Assembly: GCA_013002885.1 (NCBI GenBank)
Contig: JABDLS010000001.1
Span: forward strand, 1 to 38,317
DNA length: 38,317 bases
Source: Gemmatimonadota bacterium
GTDB taxonomy: Bacteria; Gemmatimonadota; Gemmatimonadetes; Longimicrobiales; Gaopeijiaceae
Direction of reading: 5' to 3'
Position 1 is the first letter of the stretch; each line of letters opens with the position of its first letter. The notes beneath the pieces are model-generated. The model worked only from the letters and a program-made list of their open reading frames with translations. It was not told the origin of the DNA and did not search any database. Below are positions 16,864 through 25,237 of the stretch, piece after piece. Made by a program: the position numbers and the translations under genes.

Positions 16864-18000
16864 TCAGCCCGCCCAGACCTCCGCGTCGGGTTGGAAGTGC
16901 CGCCACGCGAACCAATAGACGACGAACGCGTCTTCCCGGACGTCCAGCCGTTCACCTGCGAGCTGGCCGTCGACGGCGAGTCCGTCGATACGCCAGACGC
17001 TGCCCGTCTCGGCGTCGGTGAACGTCCCGTCGTTGTTCGCGGCGAAGGTCAGCGGCTGCCCTCCGACGGTAGCGTAAAAGGCGATGGCCGTCTCGCCGTC
17101 GTCGGCCTGGTAAAAGACCGTTGTCGGCTCCCCGTCGATCTCCTCGTTCAGGGCGCCTTCACTACCCAACGCCGAGGCGAGTTCGCCGAAGGGGAAGCCG
17201 ATGCCGCTGCCGTCACCCGATCGAATGCCCAATACGCGCTCTTTCAGGGGCCGGGACCGGTCCACAGGCATGTCGTGGAGGAGGTCTTCGTCTTGCCGGT
17301 ATTCCTCGTAGGGCGACTGGCGGTAGTTGCGGTTGAAGCCGGTGGCGCTGGAGACCACCAGAGTGGTGGGGTATAGAGCCTTCCATTCCCCCCAACTCAT
17401 CTCGACGACAGGCAGGAGGGTCATCGACTGGTCCCGGAAGCGGGAGCACGTTCCCGCCACGGCGAGTTGCGGTCCGTAGACGTCGCCGGAGGTGCGGTCG
17501 TACAAGACGAGATTGTTCGCGAAGAGCAGCCCCGAGACGGCCACGTCGAGGCGCTCGGCCCCAAGCTGCGGATCGAGACGGAGGCCGGATCCGGTGAGGG
17601 GACAGAACGTGACCGTGAACCACGCCCCGTCGACCCGGTCGTTGATCACCTCGTGGTGGTCCAGAACGGCATGCGGATAAGCGCGAGCGGAGCCGTTGGC
17701 GACGACGCCGAGAACACGCTCGTCGTCTTCGAGATACAGGGCCCCGGTCTCACCCTGGGTCACCATCGGCGGTTGCGTCATGGCTGGAATCGCGCCGGGC
17801 GAGGTCTCGGAGACCAGGAGGTCACGATTCAGGTCACAGATCAGGTCTCGAGTGCGGTCCCCTCCGTCGACCCCGACGGGCTCCCCGTCGCCACACGCGC
17901 CGGACGCGAGGGCCAGGAAGACTCCGAGCCGCAGCGCGCGCCGGAGCGAGGCAGGGGGGGAGGCCCGAAAGTGGGAAGCTCGATGTGAGGTCGGCGGCAT
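16864..18000 (-). CDS. DUF3179 domain lipoprotein
   Basis: 378 residues from ATG 18000, with GAG seven bases upstream. The frame stays open to 18717, but this extension is antisense to the photolyase gene. The N-terminus has a hydrophobic stretch (LGVFLALASGAC) ending at a Cys with a non-ideal lipobox. The body matches DUF3179: YPHAVLDHHEVINDRVDG, then VTFCPLTGSG with the conserved Cys-Pro, NNLVLYDRTSGDVYGP, MSWGEWKALYPTTLVVS and YRQSPYEEY. The family's biochemical role is not known. The conserved CP and the repeated WG/YP motifs suggest a periplasmic or extracellular domain. It is divergent from the photolyase across 138 bases that include the repeat array, and may respond to the same regulator. 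Confidence 0.88.
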   Translation of the reverse strand: MPPTSHRASHFRASPPASLRRALRLGVFLALASGACGDGEPVGVDGGDRTRDLICDLNRDLLVSETSPGAIPAMTQPPMVTQGETGALYLEDDERVLGVVANGSARAYPHAVLDHHEVINDRVDGAWFTVTFCPLTGSGLRLDPQLGAERLDVAVSGLLFANNLVLYDRTSGDVYGPQLAVAGTCSRFRDQSMTLLPVVEMSWGEWKALYPTTLVVSSATGFNRNYRQSPYEEYRQDEDLLHDMPVDRSRPLKERVLGIRSGDGSGIGFPFGELASALGSEGALNEEIDGEPTTVFYQADDGETAIAFYATVGGQPLTFAANNDGTFTDAETGSVWRIDGLAVDGQLAGERLDVREDAFVVYWFAWRHFQPDAEVWAG

Positions 18001-18084
18001 GACGATCTCGTGGGAGAAGCGTACGGTCACAGTATCGAAGTGGGCCACGGTTCGCAGAGGTTCCCACCGCCTCCCTGTCGCGTG

Positions 18085-18115
18085 TTCAATAAAAGTTGTA
18101 CAATACATGTACAAT
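18085..18115 (+). promoter_or_regulatory. Candidate promoter of the photolyase gene with long spacer
   Basis: TTCAAT (18085-18090) and TACAAT (18110-18115) are separated by 19 bases, the long spacing typical of MerR-family-regulated promoters. A second TACAAT at 18099-18104 is an alternative -10, with a poor -35. The elements were picked by eye. Confidence 0.4.
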
Positions 18116-18129
18116 ACTGCTACAGCCCA
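18097..18129 (+). promoter_or_regulatory. Three 11-bp direct repeats, CarH/LitR-like operator candidate
   Basis: TGTACAATACA (18097-18107) and TGTACAATACT (18108-18118) are adjacent near-identical 11-mers. The next 11 bases (18119-18129) keep TACA in the same register. The array ends at the Shine-Dalgarno AAGGAAA of the photolyase gene. Head-to-tail repeats with 11-bp period are, as I recall, how B12-dependent CarH photoreceptors bind DNA. No carH gene lies in the window. Confidence 0.55.
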
Positions 18130-18138
18130 AGGAAAGCC

Positions 18139-19695
18139 ATGGCTTCGGAAGTGCCAGCCATTCGAATCCGCACCTTTGTAGACGCGAGCATCAACGAGGC
18201 CGGTGACTACGTCCTCTACTGGATGATCGCCAACCGCCGTCTGGTGTGGAATCATGCCCTCGACAGGGCCGTGGAGATGGCTCGATCGCTGGAGAAGCCG
18301 CTTCTGATCTTCGAGGCCCTTCGTGTCGGGTACCCCTGGGCCGCCGATCGCCATCATCAGATGATCATCGACGGCATGGCCCACCATCGCGCTCGGCTCG
18401 ACGGGCTCTCCGTCACCTACTATCCCTATGTCGAGCCGGAAGAAGGCGCGGGCAAGGGGCTTCTCCAGGCGCTGGCGGGCTCGGCGTGCGCCGTCGTCAC
18501 CGACGACACACCCACCTTCTTCATCCCCAAGATGCTCCGCGCGGCCTCGGCGGTCGTGCCGTGTCGGATGGAGGCCGTCGACAGTTGCGGACTTCTTCCT
18601 CTCCGGGCTGCGTCGAAGGGGCACGCGGCGGCGTACCACTTCCGCCGCTTTCTTCACAAGACGCTCCCCGAGCATCTGGGCGAGGCTCCTCGCGCGGACC
18701 CTCTGGGCGGAGTCCAACTACCCGAATTGGATGGGGTTCCTGACGCCTTTCTCGAGCAGTGGCCTCCGGCACACGAACTTCTCGCCGATGAGGTCTTCTG
18801 GCGTGGAGACCCCACCCAAGCATCCGCCGAAGAGCAAGACGGCCGCGATCCCACGAAGGCATCCGGTCCACTTCTGGATCTGAGTTCGCTGCCCATCGAC
18901 CACAGCGTGACTCCGACGGCCACCCGGGGTGGACACGGGGCCGCGCGTCGCCGGCTGGACGACTTCCTGGCGGACGGGTTGGAGCGATACGCCGAGGATC
19001 GCAACGATCCGGACTCAGACGCGGCGAGCCGCCTCTCACCGTGGCTGCACTACGGGCACATCTCCGCGCACGAGGTCTTCTCTGCGGTGGCGGAACAGGA
19101 GGATTGGTCGCCTCAGCGGATCTCGGGCCCTCCCGACGGTCGAAGGAAGGGGTGGTGGGGAATGAGCGAGGCCGCCGAGTCGTTCATCGACGAGCTGGTC
19201 ACCTGGCGGGAGTTGGGTTACGGCTTCTGCTACCACGAGTCCGATTACGCCAGCTACGAGTCCCTTCCCGAGTGGGCGCGAGAGACCCTGGAAGCCCACG
19301 CCGGCGACGAGAGGGAACACGTCTACTCCCTCGAAGAGCTCGATTCCGCGTCCACGGACGACGAGATCTGGAATGCGGCGCAACGGCAGTTGGTGCATGA
19401 CGGCGTCATCCAGAATTACCTTCGCATGCTCTGGGGCAAGAACATCCTCGCGTGGACGGAGCACCCCCGGGATGCTCTCGACATCATGATCGAGCTCAAC
19501 AACCGCTACGCCCTCGACGGGCGCGACCCGAACTCGTACTCGGGGATCTTCTGGGTCATGGGCCGGTTCGACCGAGGTTGGCCTGAACGTGAGGTCTACG
19601 GGAAGGTCCGCACCATGACCTCCCGGTCGACGCGGAAGAAGCTGAAACTCGATCGCTATCTGGAGCGCTGGGGCGCTCAGGGTTCGCTGCTTTGA
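18139..19695 (+). CDS. Class II deoxyribodipyrimidine photolyase
   Basis: 518 residues from ATG 18139, preceded by AAGGAAA. The N-terminal antenna domain starts with GDYVLYWMIANRRLVWNHAL, the class II form of the photolyase fold. The FAD-binding half shows SRLSPWLHYGHISAHEVF, ESFIDELVTWRELGYGFCYH, the class II-type stretch YSLEELDSASTDDEIWNAAQ, NYLRMLWGKNILAWTE and the near-terminal LDGRDPNSYSGIFWVMG. It should repair UV-induced cyclobutane pyrimidine dimers in DNA using blue or near-UV light with reduced FAD. The gene is preceded by the tandem 11-bp repeat array, which suggests light-responsive control. The downstream phosphatidyltransferase gene follows after 111 bases and need not be co-transcribed. 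Confidence 0.93.
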   Translation: MASEVPAIRIRTFVDASINEAGDYVLYWMIANRRLVWNHALDRAVEMARSLEKPLLIFEALRVGYPWAADRHHQMIIDGMAHHRARLDGLSVTYYPYVEPEEGAGKGLLQALAGSACAVVTDDTPTFFIPKMLRAASAVVPCRMEAVDSCGLLPLRAASKGHAAAYHFRRFLHKTLPEHLGEAPRADPLGGVQLPELDGVPDAFLEQWPPAHELLADEVFWRGDPTQASAEEQDGRDPTKASGPLLDLSSLPIDHSVTPTATRGGHGAARRRLDDFLADGLERYAEDRNDPDSDAASRLSPWLHYGHISAHEVFSAVAEQEDWSPQRISGPPDGRRKGWWGMSEAAESFIDELVTWRELGYGFCYHESDYASYESLPEWARETLEAHAGDEREHVYSLEELDSASTDDEIWNAAQRQLVHDGVIQNYLRMLWGKNILAWTEHPRDALDIMIELNNRYALDGRDPNSYSGIFWVMGRFDRGWPEREVYGKVRTMTSRSTRKKLKLDRYLERWGAQGSLL

Positions 19696-19806
19696 GGCCG
19701 TCGCGGTAGCGACAGGCCAAGCAGAAGCGGTCGGGGGTCCCGGCGAATGCGTGGGAGGGCTACGATGTCTGGACATCCCCTCAGCAGGCTCTTCTCGTAG
19801 ACAGCA

Positions 19807-20385
19807 ATGCGCGCCGTCCTCTGGTTCCTGACCTTCGCTCGTCTCGCGTTCGTTCCGATCTTCCTCTGGGTCGGCGCGGCGGCCCAGGAGGCAGCTCGGT
19901 CCGGTGGGGACCCCACCGCACTCCGATGGACCGCCATCGGTATCCTCTTCACCATGGGCGTCACGGACGTTGCCGACGGCGTGATCGCGCGCCGTTACGG
20001 GCTCACGAGCCAGATCGGCGCCGTGGTGGACGCAGCCGCTGACAAGGTTGCGCAGGCCGCCTTTCTGGTCTTTTTCGCTGTGAGCGAGGGACCCGTGTTC
20101 ACGGCGTTACCCCTCCTTTTCGTCGCCGTGATCTTCGGCCGGGACATTCTCGGCCTTGTCGGCTGGCTCACTCTGCGCGCGTGGTACGGCCCCATCGTCA
20201 TCGTCCATTCCTGGCACGGGAAGGCGACGACGGGTGCGGTGGCGTTCGTCCTGGTGTGTGCCGCCCTGGCGGTTCCGCCTCGCTGGCTGAACCCGGTCCT
20301 CCTGTGCACGGGCTTCCTCGCCCTGGCCAGCGTGCTCGGCTACTTCTTCGAGGGTCGCCGGCGGGGACGGGCGGCAGCCGCCTAG
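19807..20385 (+). CDS. CDP-alcohol phosphatidyltransferase
   Basis: 192 residues. The family signature D-x2-DG-x2-AR-x8-G-x3-D-x3-D is complete: D54, D57-G58, A61-R62, G71, D75 and D79 (TDVADGVIARRYG onward). About five or six hydrophobic segments make it an integral inner-membrane enzyme. It transfers a phosphatidyl-type group from a CDP-linked donor to an alcohol acceptor, the PgsA/phosphatidylinositol-phosphate-synthase reaction type. The acceptor cannot be assigned. No Shine-Dalgarno stands out before ATG 19807. The end overlaps the stop of the convergent M20 peptidase by four bases. Confidence 0.9.
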   Translation: MRAVLWFLTFARLAFVPIFLWVGAAAQEAARSGGDPTALRWTAIGILFTMGVTDVADGVIARRYGLTSQIGAVVDAAADKVAQAAFLVFFAVSEGPVFTALPLLFVAVIFGRDILGLVGWLTLRAWYGPIVIVHSWHGKATTGAVAFVLVCAALAVPPRWLNPVLLCTGFLALASVLGYFFEGRRRGRAAAA

Positions 20386-21680
20386 CCGAGGTCGGTCTCG
20401 GCGCAGAATCTAAGGGCGGTCACGGCGAGGGTCTGCGCCATGTGGGTGAGTTCGTCGACGCCTACCCACTCGTCGGGTCGGTGGGCCCTTCTGATGTCTC
20501 CCGCACCGTAGAGGACCGTCGGAATACCGCCCACCTGTCGGATGAGGCCGGCGTCCGCGCCGAAAGGCACGCCCTCCACGGAGGGTGTCTGGCCTTTCAG
20601 GGACCCTTCGGCAGAGCAAAGCACACGGACCAGCGGGTGGTCGGGGTCGGTCTCGGCGGAGAGGAAGCGACCACCCCACCACTCGACCACCGGGGGGTGG
20701 TCTCGGAGGAATTCGTCGTCGGTGGCAGCGTCTCGCACGGCGGACTGCAACTCCCGCCGCGCGTCCGCCGGATCTTCATCCGGTCGTACGCCCATGCGCC
20801 CTTCCATCGTCGCGTGCTCCGGCACCGACGAAGCCCAGTCTCCGCCTCGCATCGTGCCAATGCTGATGGGGAAGGGGATGACATAGCGGCGAAACAGGTC
20901 TCCGTCCGGCCGGGCGTCGTTTCGGCGCGTCTCCAACGCCCGAATGGCGCCATAAAGGTCGAAGAGCTTCTCGAACGCGCTGACCCCTTCGTCTCGGACG
21001 GCGCCGTGGGCGCTCTTGCCCGACACCCTCACCCGGAAGTTGAGACAGCCGGCCTGAACGGGAGCCACCACCCCCCCTGTGGGCTCCATGACGATGGCGC
21101 CGTCACCCCCGTGACCCCGGAGAAGCGTGGCGAGCGTCCCGATTCCTCCGTCTTCTTCTCCAATGACGCTCTGGAGGTGAATGCTTCCGGAGAGGGCCAC
21201 TCCCGAGTCGCGAATCGCCTTGATGGCGTAGAGGCCGGCCGCGAGGGGGCCCTTCATGTCCAACGCTCCGCGGCCGTACAGGCGTCCGTCCTGGATCTCT
21301 CCGGCGAACGGGGGGTGGGTCCAGAGGTCGATGTCCCCGGGCGGCACCACGTCGACGTGCCCGTTCAAGACCAGTGAACGCCCGCCGCCAACCCCCTCCA
21401 GCGTGCCCACGAGTCCCACGGCCTCGGTACGCTCGATCTCCCACGAGCAGGCGGGGTGCGTCTGAACGGCGGCCAGATCGAGGATCCACCGGTCGATGGA
21501 GAGGCCGACGTCCGCCATGAGGTCCCGCATGACGTCCTGAGCCCGGGTTTCATTTCCGTTCCAGCTCGGCGCACGGATGAGTCGACGGGCGGCTTCGATC
21601 ATGCCCCCGACGTCGACCTCGTCCACCACACGTCGCTCCAGCGAAGAGAGCTCCGCTGGTGGCTCCTCCTCGGAGCTCAT
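20382..21680 (-). CDS. M20-family metallopeptidase (ArgE/DapE/aminoacylase type)
   Basis: 432 residues. The dinuclear zinc site of the M20 family is visible: NGHVDVVPPG (His and catalytic Asp), YGRGALDMKGPL (bridging Asp), SVIGEEDGG (catalytic Glu pair), VMEPTGG, and a late GDIRRAHRPDEW (His). The central lid or dimerisation domain follows SGKSAHGAV. Family members hydrolyse N-acyl amino acids or succinyl-diaminopimelate. This one fits the ArgE/DapE/ACY1 group, but the substrate is open and it should not be called argE or dapE on sequence alone. It has no signal peptide and is cytoplasmic. It lies 34 bases downstream of the dienelactone-hydrolase-like gene on the same strand. Confidence 0.9.
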   Translation of the reverse strand: MSSEEEPPAELSSLERRVVDEVDVGGMIEAARRLIRAPSWNGNETRAQDVMRDLMADVGLSIDRWILDLAAVQTHPACSWEIERTEAVGLVGTLEGVGGGRSLVLNGHVDVVPPGDIDLWTHPPFAGEIQDGRLYGRGALDMKGPLAAGLYAIKAIRDSGVALSGSIHLQSVIGEEDGGIGTLATLLRGHGGDGAIVMEPTGGVVAPVQAGCLNFRVRVSGKSAHGAVRDEGVSAFEKLFDLYGAIRALETRRNDARPDGDLFRRYVIPFPISIGTMRGGDWASSVPEHATMEGRMGVRPDEDPADARRELQSAVRDAATDDEFLRDHPPVVEWWGGRFLSAETDPDHPLVRVLCSAEGSLKGQTPSVEGVPFGADAGLIRQVGGIPTVLYGAGDIRRAHRPDEWVGVDELTHMAQTLAVTALRFCAETDLG

Positions 21681-21714
21681 TCGTCTACGCCGCCCCGCAC
21701 GGCGCTACGGATCC

Positions 21715-22608
21715 TCAGCCGAGGTGCTCCCGGAAGAACGCGATGGTCCGTTCCTGGGCGAGACGTGCGGCTGCCTCGTCGTAGCGTGGGGTCGTGTCGT
21801 TGTGGAAGCCGTGGTTGACGTCCGGATACATATGCATCGTGTACGTCTTCTCGTGCTCTTCCAGGGCCGCCTGGAACTCGGGCCACCCGGCGTTCACACG
21901 TTCGTCGAGGCCGGCGTAGTTGATGAGGAGAGGGGCCTGGATGCTCGGCACGTCCTCGGGGTCCGGCTGGGACCCATAGAAGATCACACCGGCTCCCAGG
22001 TCGGACATCCGGACGGCCAGGGTGCCGACCATGCCGCCACCGAAGCAGAAGCCTACCGCTCCGACGCGGCCGGTGGACTCAGGGTGGTCCACGAGGAAGC
22101 GGGCACCCGCCATGAAGTCCTCGGTCATCGTCCCACGATCGAGTTGACGCTGCATGGTGCGTCCCTCGTCGTCGGTCCCAGGGTAACCGCCGAGAGGTGT
22201 GAGCGCGTCGGGGCCAAGGGCCAGGAATCCTGCTGCCCCGAAGCGACGAACCACGTCTTCGATGTATGGATTGAGCCCACGGTTCTCGTGGATCACGAGT
22301 ACGGACGGCCACGGACCGTCGACCCCGGTGGGGCGGGCCATGTAGCCTCGCATCGTCCCCGACCCCTGGGGCGAGGGGTATTCGACGTACTCCCGCGCGA
22401 CTCTGGGGTCGTCTTCAGGGACCTCGGCTGCCCATGCGTATTCGGGGCTGAGGGCGTCGAGGAACATGGATGCGGACATGCCTGCGGCCGTGAACTTGGC
22501 CGCTCCATCCAGGAAACCGCGGCGATCGATGATGCCGTGGATGTACTGATCGAAGAGGGTCAGGACCTCGGCCGGGAAATCCCCGGCCTCGAGGCGAGTG
22601 CGGGTCAT
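21715..22608 (-). CDS. Dienelactone-hydrolase-family protein with Tat-like N-terminus
   Basis: 297 residues from ATG 22608, with GGAG eight bases upstream. A longer frame to 22686 lacks this support. The alpha/beta-hydrolase core has the DLH nucleophile elbow GFCFGGG (Cys), an Asp in LLINYAGLDERVN and a His in VNHGFHND, and the conserved VLVIHENRGLNPYIEDV. Before the core, residues 28-50 contain DRRGFLDGAAKFTAAGMSAS, which resembles a twin-arginine signal though it sits further in than usual. Such DLH-like proteins with Tat-like leaders are common, annotated as dienelactone hydrolase or carboxymethylenebutenolidase, and their real substrates are mostly unknown. A cytoplasmic location cannot be excluded. 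It is upstream of the M20 gene in a likely two-gene unit. Confidence 0.87.
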   Translation of the reverse strand: MTRTRLEAGDFPAEVLTLFDQYIHGIIDRRGFLDGAAKFTAAGMSASMFLDALSPEYAWAAEVPEDDPRVAREYVEYPSPQGSGTMRGYMARPTGVDGPWPSVLVIHENRGLNPYIEDVVRRFGAAGFLALGPDALTPLGGYPGTDDEGRTMQRQLDRGTMTEDFMAGARFLVDHPESTGRVGAVGFCFGGGMVGTLAVRMSDLGAGVIFYGSQPDPEDVPSIQAPLLINYAGLDERVNAGWPEFQAALEEHEKTYTMHMYPDVNHGFHNDTTPRYDEAAARLAQERTIAFFREHLG

Positions 22609-22726
22609 GGTCGTAGCTCCTGGCGCAGGAGAAGGGCTATGGATCGGTCGCGGTCGCCAATCTAGGTGCCGAGGCGGGGGTGGCATAGCTTGGATGTGTC
22701 AAGCCATCCACCCGCCCACGGTATCC

Positions 22727-25096
22727 ATGGCCGCGAAGTCACTCTCCCGCGTCTCACAACGTCGTCCCATCAGGCTTGCGAGCCTGCTGGCGGGGGTGGT
22801 CGCCCTTGTGTCGTGCAGCGATACGACGGGCCCGGGTGCTCCGGTGCCTACGACGGTCACCCCCGAGGCGTCTTCGGTGACCTTCACGTATCTCGGGCAG
22901 CAACGGACCGTCGCCCTGGTGGTGCGCGACCAGACCGGTGCGGTCATCTCGGGGCCCGCCATCACATGGACGTCGGACGACCCCGCCGTCGTCGAGGTGT
23001 CGGCTGGAGTCGCGACCGCGGTAGCCGGGGGCTCCACCACGCTGCGGGCTTCGGCGGGAACGGCGTCCACGTCGGTCAGCGCGTCGGTGAGCCAGGTCGT
23101 GGCCGACATCAGCCTCTCGGACACCGCCTGGTCGTTTTCCTCCTTCGGAGACACCCTCCGTCTGGAGGCCACTGTCGAGGACTCGAGCGGGGCGCGCATT
23201 CCCACGCACAGCCCCGAATGGACTTCGCTCGATACCATGGTGGTCACCGTTTCCGGCGAGGGACTCGTCACGGCGCGGGGGAACGGCTCCACCGCGGTGA
23301 CGGCCGCGGCGGGTGGTGTCCTGCGCTCGGCTCGGGTCACCGTCGATCAGCGCGCGACCGCCTTCGTGCTCCCGGCGGACTCCGTGCGCTTCACCTCCCT
23401 CGGCGATACCGCGACGGTGGAGCCGATGGTCCTCGACGGCCAGGGAAACCCCATCGATGCCGCAGAGCTGACATGGAGCTCGCAGGACGAGAGTGTGGTC
23501 ACAGTGTCGGCGTCGGGACGGCTGATGGCGGCGGGCAATGGATCGACTGCGGTGACGGTCACCGCGGGCCTCATCGTCACCCAGGTCGAGGTAGAGGTCG
23601 CTCAGTCAGCGTCGACGCTCGAGCTCGAGCCCGACTCGATTGTCCTCGCAGACCCCGGTGACCAGGCGGTGGCGGTGGCGATGGCTCGCGACGCAGGGGG
23701 AAGCGCCATAGCCGGGGCGCCGCTTGCCTGGCAATCCCGGGACGCAGGGATCGCCGACGTCGCTGTCGACGGCACGATCACCGCCTTCGCCACGGGCAGC
23801 ACATTCGTCGTGGTCACCCACGAGGCGCTCACCGATTCCGTGGCCGTCAGCGTGGAGCCTGAGCTCACCCTGGTCGCCCTTGGTGAGACGACACCGGAGG
23901 CCGTTGTAGACACCGAGGTCTCGCTGGCCGCCAGGGTCGAGACCGTCCTAGGCGGCGCATACTCCGGAGCTCAGGTCGCCTGGAGCGTCGACGCCGGCTC
24001 CGGGAGCATCATTTCATCGGGCGAGTCGGAGAGCGACGCAACGGGTCACGTCAGTGCTGTCTGGCGGCTGGGTTCGGTCTCCGGAACCCAGCGCGCCCAC
24101 GCATCGCTGGAGAGCCGGGGCAACACTGTGGTCGTGACCTTTACGGCTACCGCCCAGGCGGGGCCGGCAGCGACAGCTTCCCTCAGTGCTGATACGCTAC
24201 TGCTGAGCGCCCGTGGTGAGACGGCGTTCCTGGCGCCCGCCTACTTCGATGCCTTCGGCAACGTCACGTCGGGTTCGGGGGTGTCATGGGTCTCTCGCGA
24301 TCCGGCGGTGGTCACGGCAGCCACCGACGGCCTGGTGACCGGCGGTGCCAACGAGGGCACCACCTGGATCGTGGCGTTCCTGTCCGGCAGTCCCGTGGAC
24401 TCCATCGAGGCTACGCTGGAAATGCGCGGCGCCATTACCGTCACTTTCGACGACGGGTGGCGCTCGGTCTACGAGAACGCGTGGCCCGTCCTGCAGACCA
24501 TGGACATCCCGGCGAACGTGGCGGTGTACACCGAGGCCGTCGGCTTCCCGGCCTATATGACCGAGGCCCACCTGAACGAACTTCACGACGCCGGATGGGC
24601 CATGGTGGCGCACACGGTGACCCACGACAGCCTGCCCAACCTCTCCGCGGGGGAGCTGGACTTCGAGCTTCGGGCGGGCCAGGAGTGGCTTGTGACGCGC
24701 GGGTACCGGGGCTCGAATGTCTTCGTGGCGCCTTATCACGAGTTCGAGGACCGGGAGAAGACCGCGGCTGCTATCTACTACACGGCCGCCCGCGGGTATT
24801 CGGCGAATACGATATCGCCCGACAGCATCGTCTCGTGGATGCCCGACCGCCCCTTCGACCTCACGGGCTTCGAGGGCGACGATCTCCCTTACACCACCAC
24901 GATGGGCCGGGACCGGCTGCGCACGCTCCTCCAGCGAACGCTGGACGAGGGGGCGTTCATCGATCTCTTCTTCCATCAGATTCCGGCGGCGAACGCCGCC
25001 GATTTCCAGGCGCTCATGGACGTGGTCGACGAGTTCAGGGAGCGCGTTCTCACGTACGATCAGCTCTACCCGGTCTTTGCCAGGGGCGTGTTCTGA
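22727..25096 (+). CDS. Lipoprotein with about six Ig-like (BIG2-type) domains and C-terminal NodB polysaccharide deacetylase
   Basis: 789 residues from ATG 22727, which places a basic region, hydrophobic core and lipobox LVSC at the start; ATG 22694 is an alternative. Six Ig-like units follow: four BIG2-type with the ITWTSDDPAVVEVS pattern (about residues 35-385), one Big1/invasin-like (SLAARVETVLGGAYSGAQV), and another BIG2 unit. The NodB-type domain starts at ITVTFDDGW (D575, D576) and has HTVTHD (H629, H633), the usual metal-binding set, then VFVAPYHEFED and a late LFFHQIP. It probably removes N-acetyl or O-acetyl groups from a surface polysaccharide or peptidoglycan while tethered by the Ig-like stalk. 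The substrate is unknown. Confidence 0.87.
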   Translation: MAAKSLSRVSQRRPIRLASLLAGVVALVSCSDTTGPGAPVPTTVTPEASSVTFTYLGQQRTVALVVRDQTGAVISGPAITWTSDDPAVVEVSAGVATAVAGGSTTLRASAGTASTSVSASVSQVVADISLSDTAWSFSSFGDTLRLEATVEDSSGARIPTHSPEWTSLDTMVVTVSGEGLVTARGNGSTAVTAAAGGVLRSARVTVDQRATAFVLPADSVRFTSLGDTATVEPMVLDGQGNPIDAAELTWSSQDESVVTVSASGRLMAAGNGSTAVTVTAGLIVTQVEVEVAQSASTLELEPDSIVLADPGDQAVAVAMARDAGGSAIAGAPLAWQSRDAGIADVAVDGTITAFATGSTFVVVTHEALTDSVAVSVEPELTLVALGETTPEAVVDTEVSLAARVETVLGGAYSGAQVAWSVDAGSGSIISSGESESDATGHVSAVWRLGSVSGTQRAHASLESRGNTVVVTFTATAQAGPAATASLSADTLLLSARGETAFLAPAYFDAFGNVTSGSGVSWVSRDPAVVTAATDGLVTGGANEGTTWIVAFLSGSPVDSIEATLEMRGAITVTFDDGWRSVYENAWPVLQTMDIPANVAVYTEAVGFPAYMTEAHLNELHDAGWAMVAHTVTHDSLPNLSAGELDFELRAGQEWLVTRGYRGSNVFVAPYHEFEDREKTAAAIYYTAARGYSANTISPDSIVSWMPDRPFDLTGFEGDDLPYTTTMGRDRLRTLLQRTLDEGAFIDLFFHQIPAANAADFQALMDVVDEFRERVLTYDQLYPVFARGVF

Positions 25097-25237
25097 CGTC
25101 TGCCTAGGGACCCCACTGGTGGGAAACCCCGTCGGGGCGGAGATTTGGAACCTTGGCATCCACCGGGTGTCCGTTCGCCAGCGAAAGGACTGATCTCGAG
25201 GGGCCTCGCCCCGAGAAGACATCGAGGAGAGCTGAAG

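Noticed and set aside
18001-18717. N-terminal extension of the DUF3179 protein
   Set aside because: Antisense to the photolyase and its promoter. The ATG at 18000 leads straight into a signal sequence.
20181-21377. 398-codon plus-strand frame
   Set aside because: Antisense to the M20 peptidase, whose full metal site is visible on the other strand.
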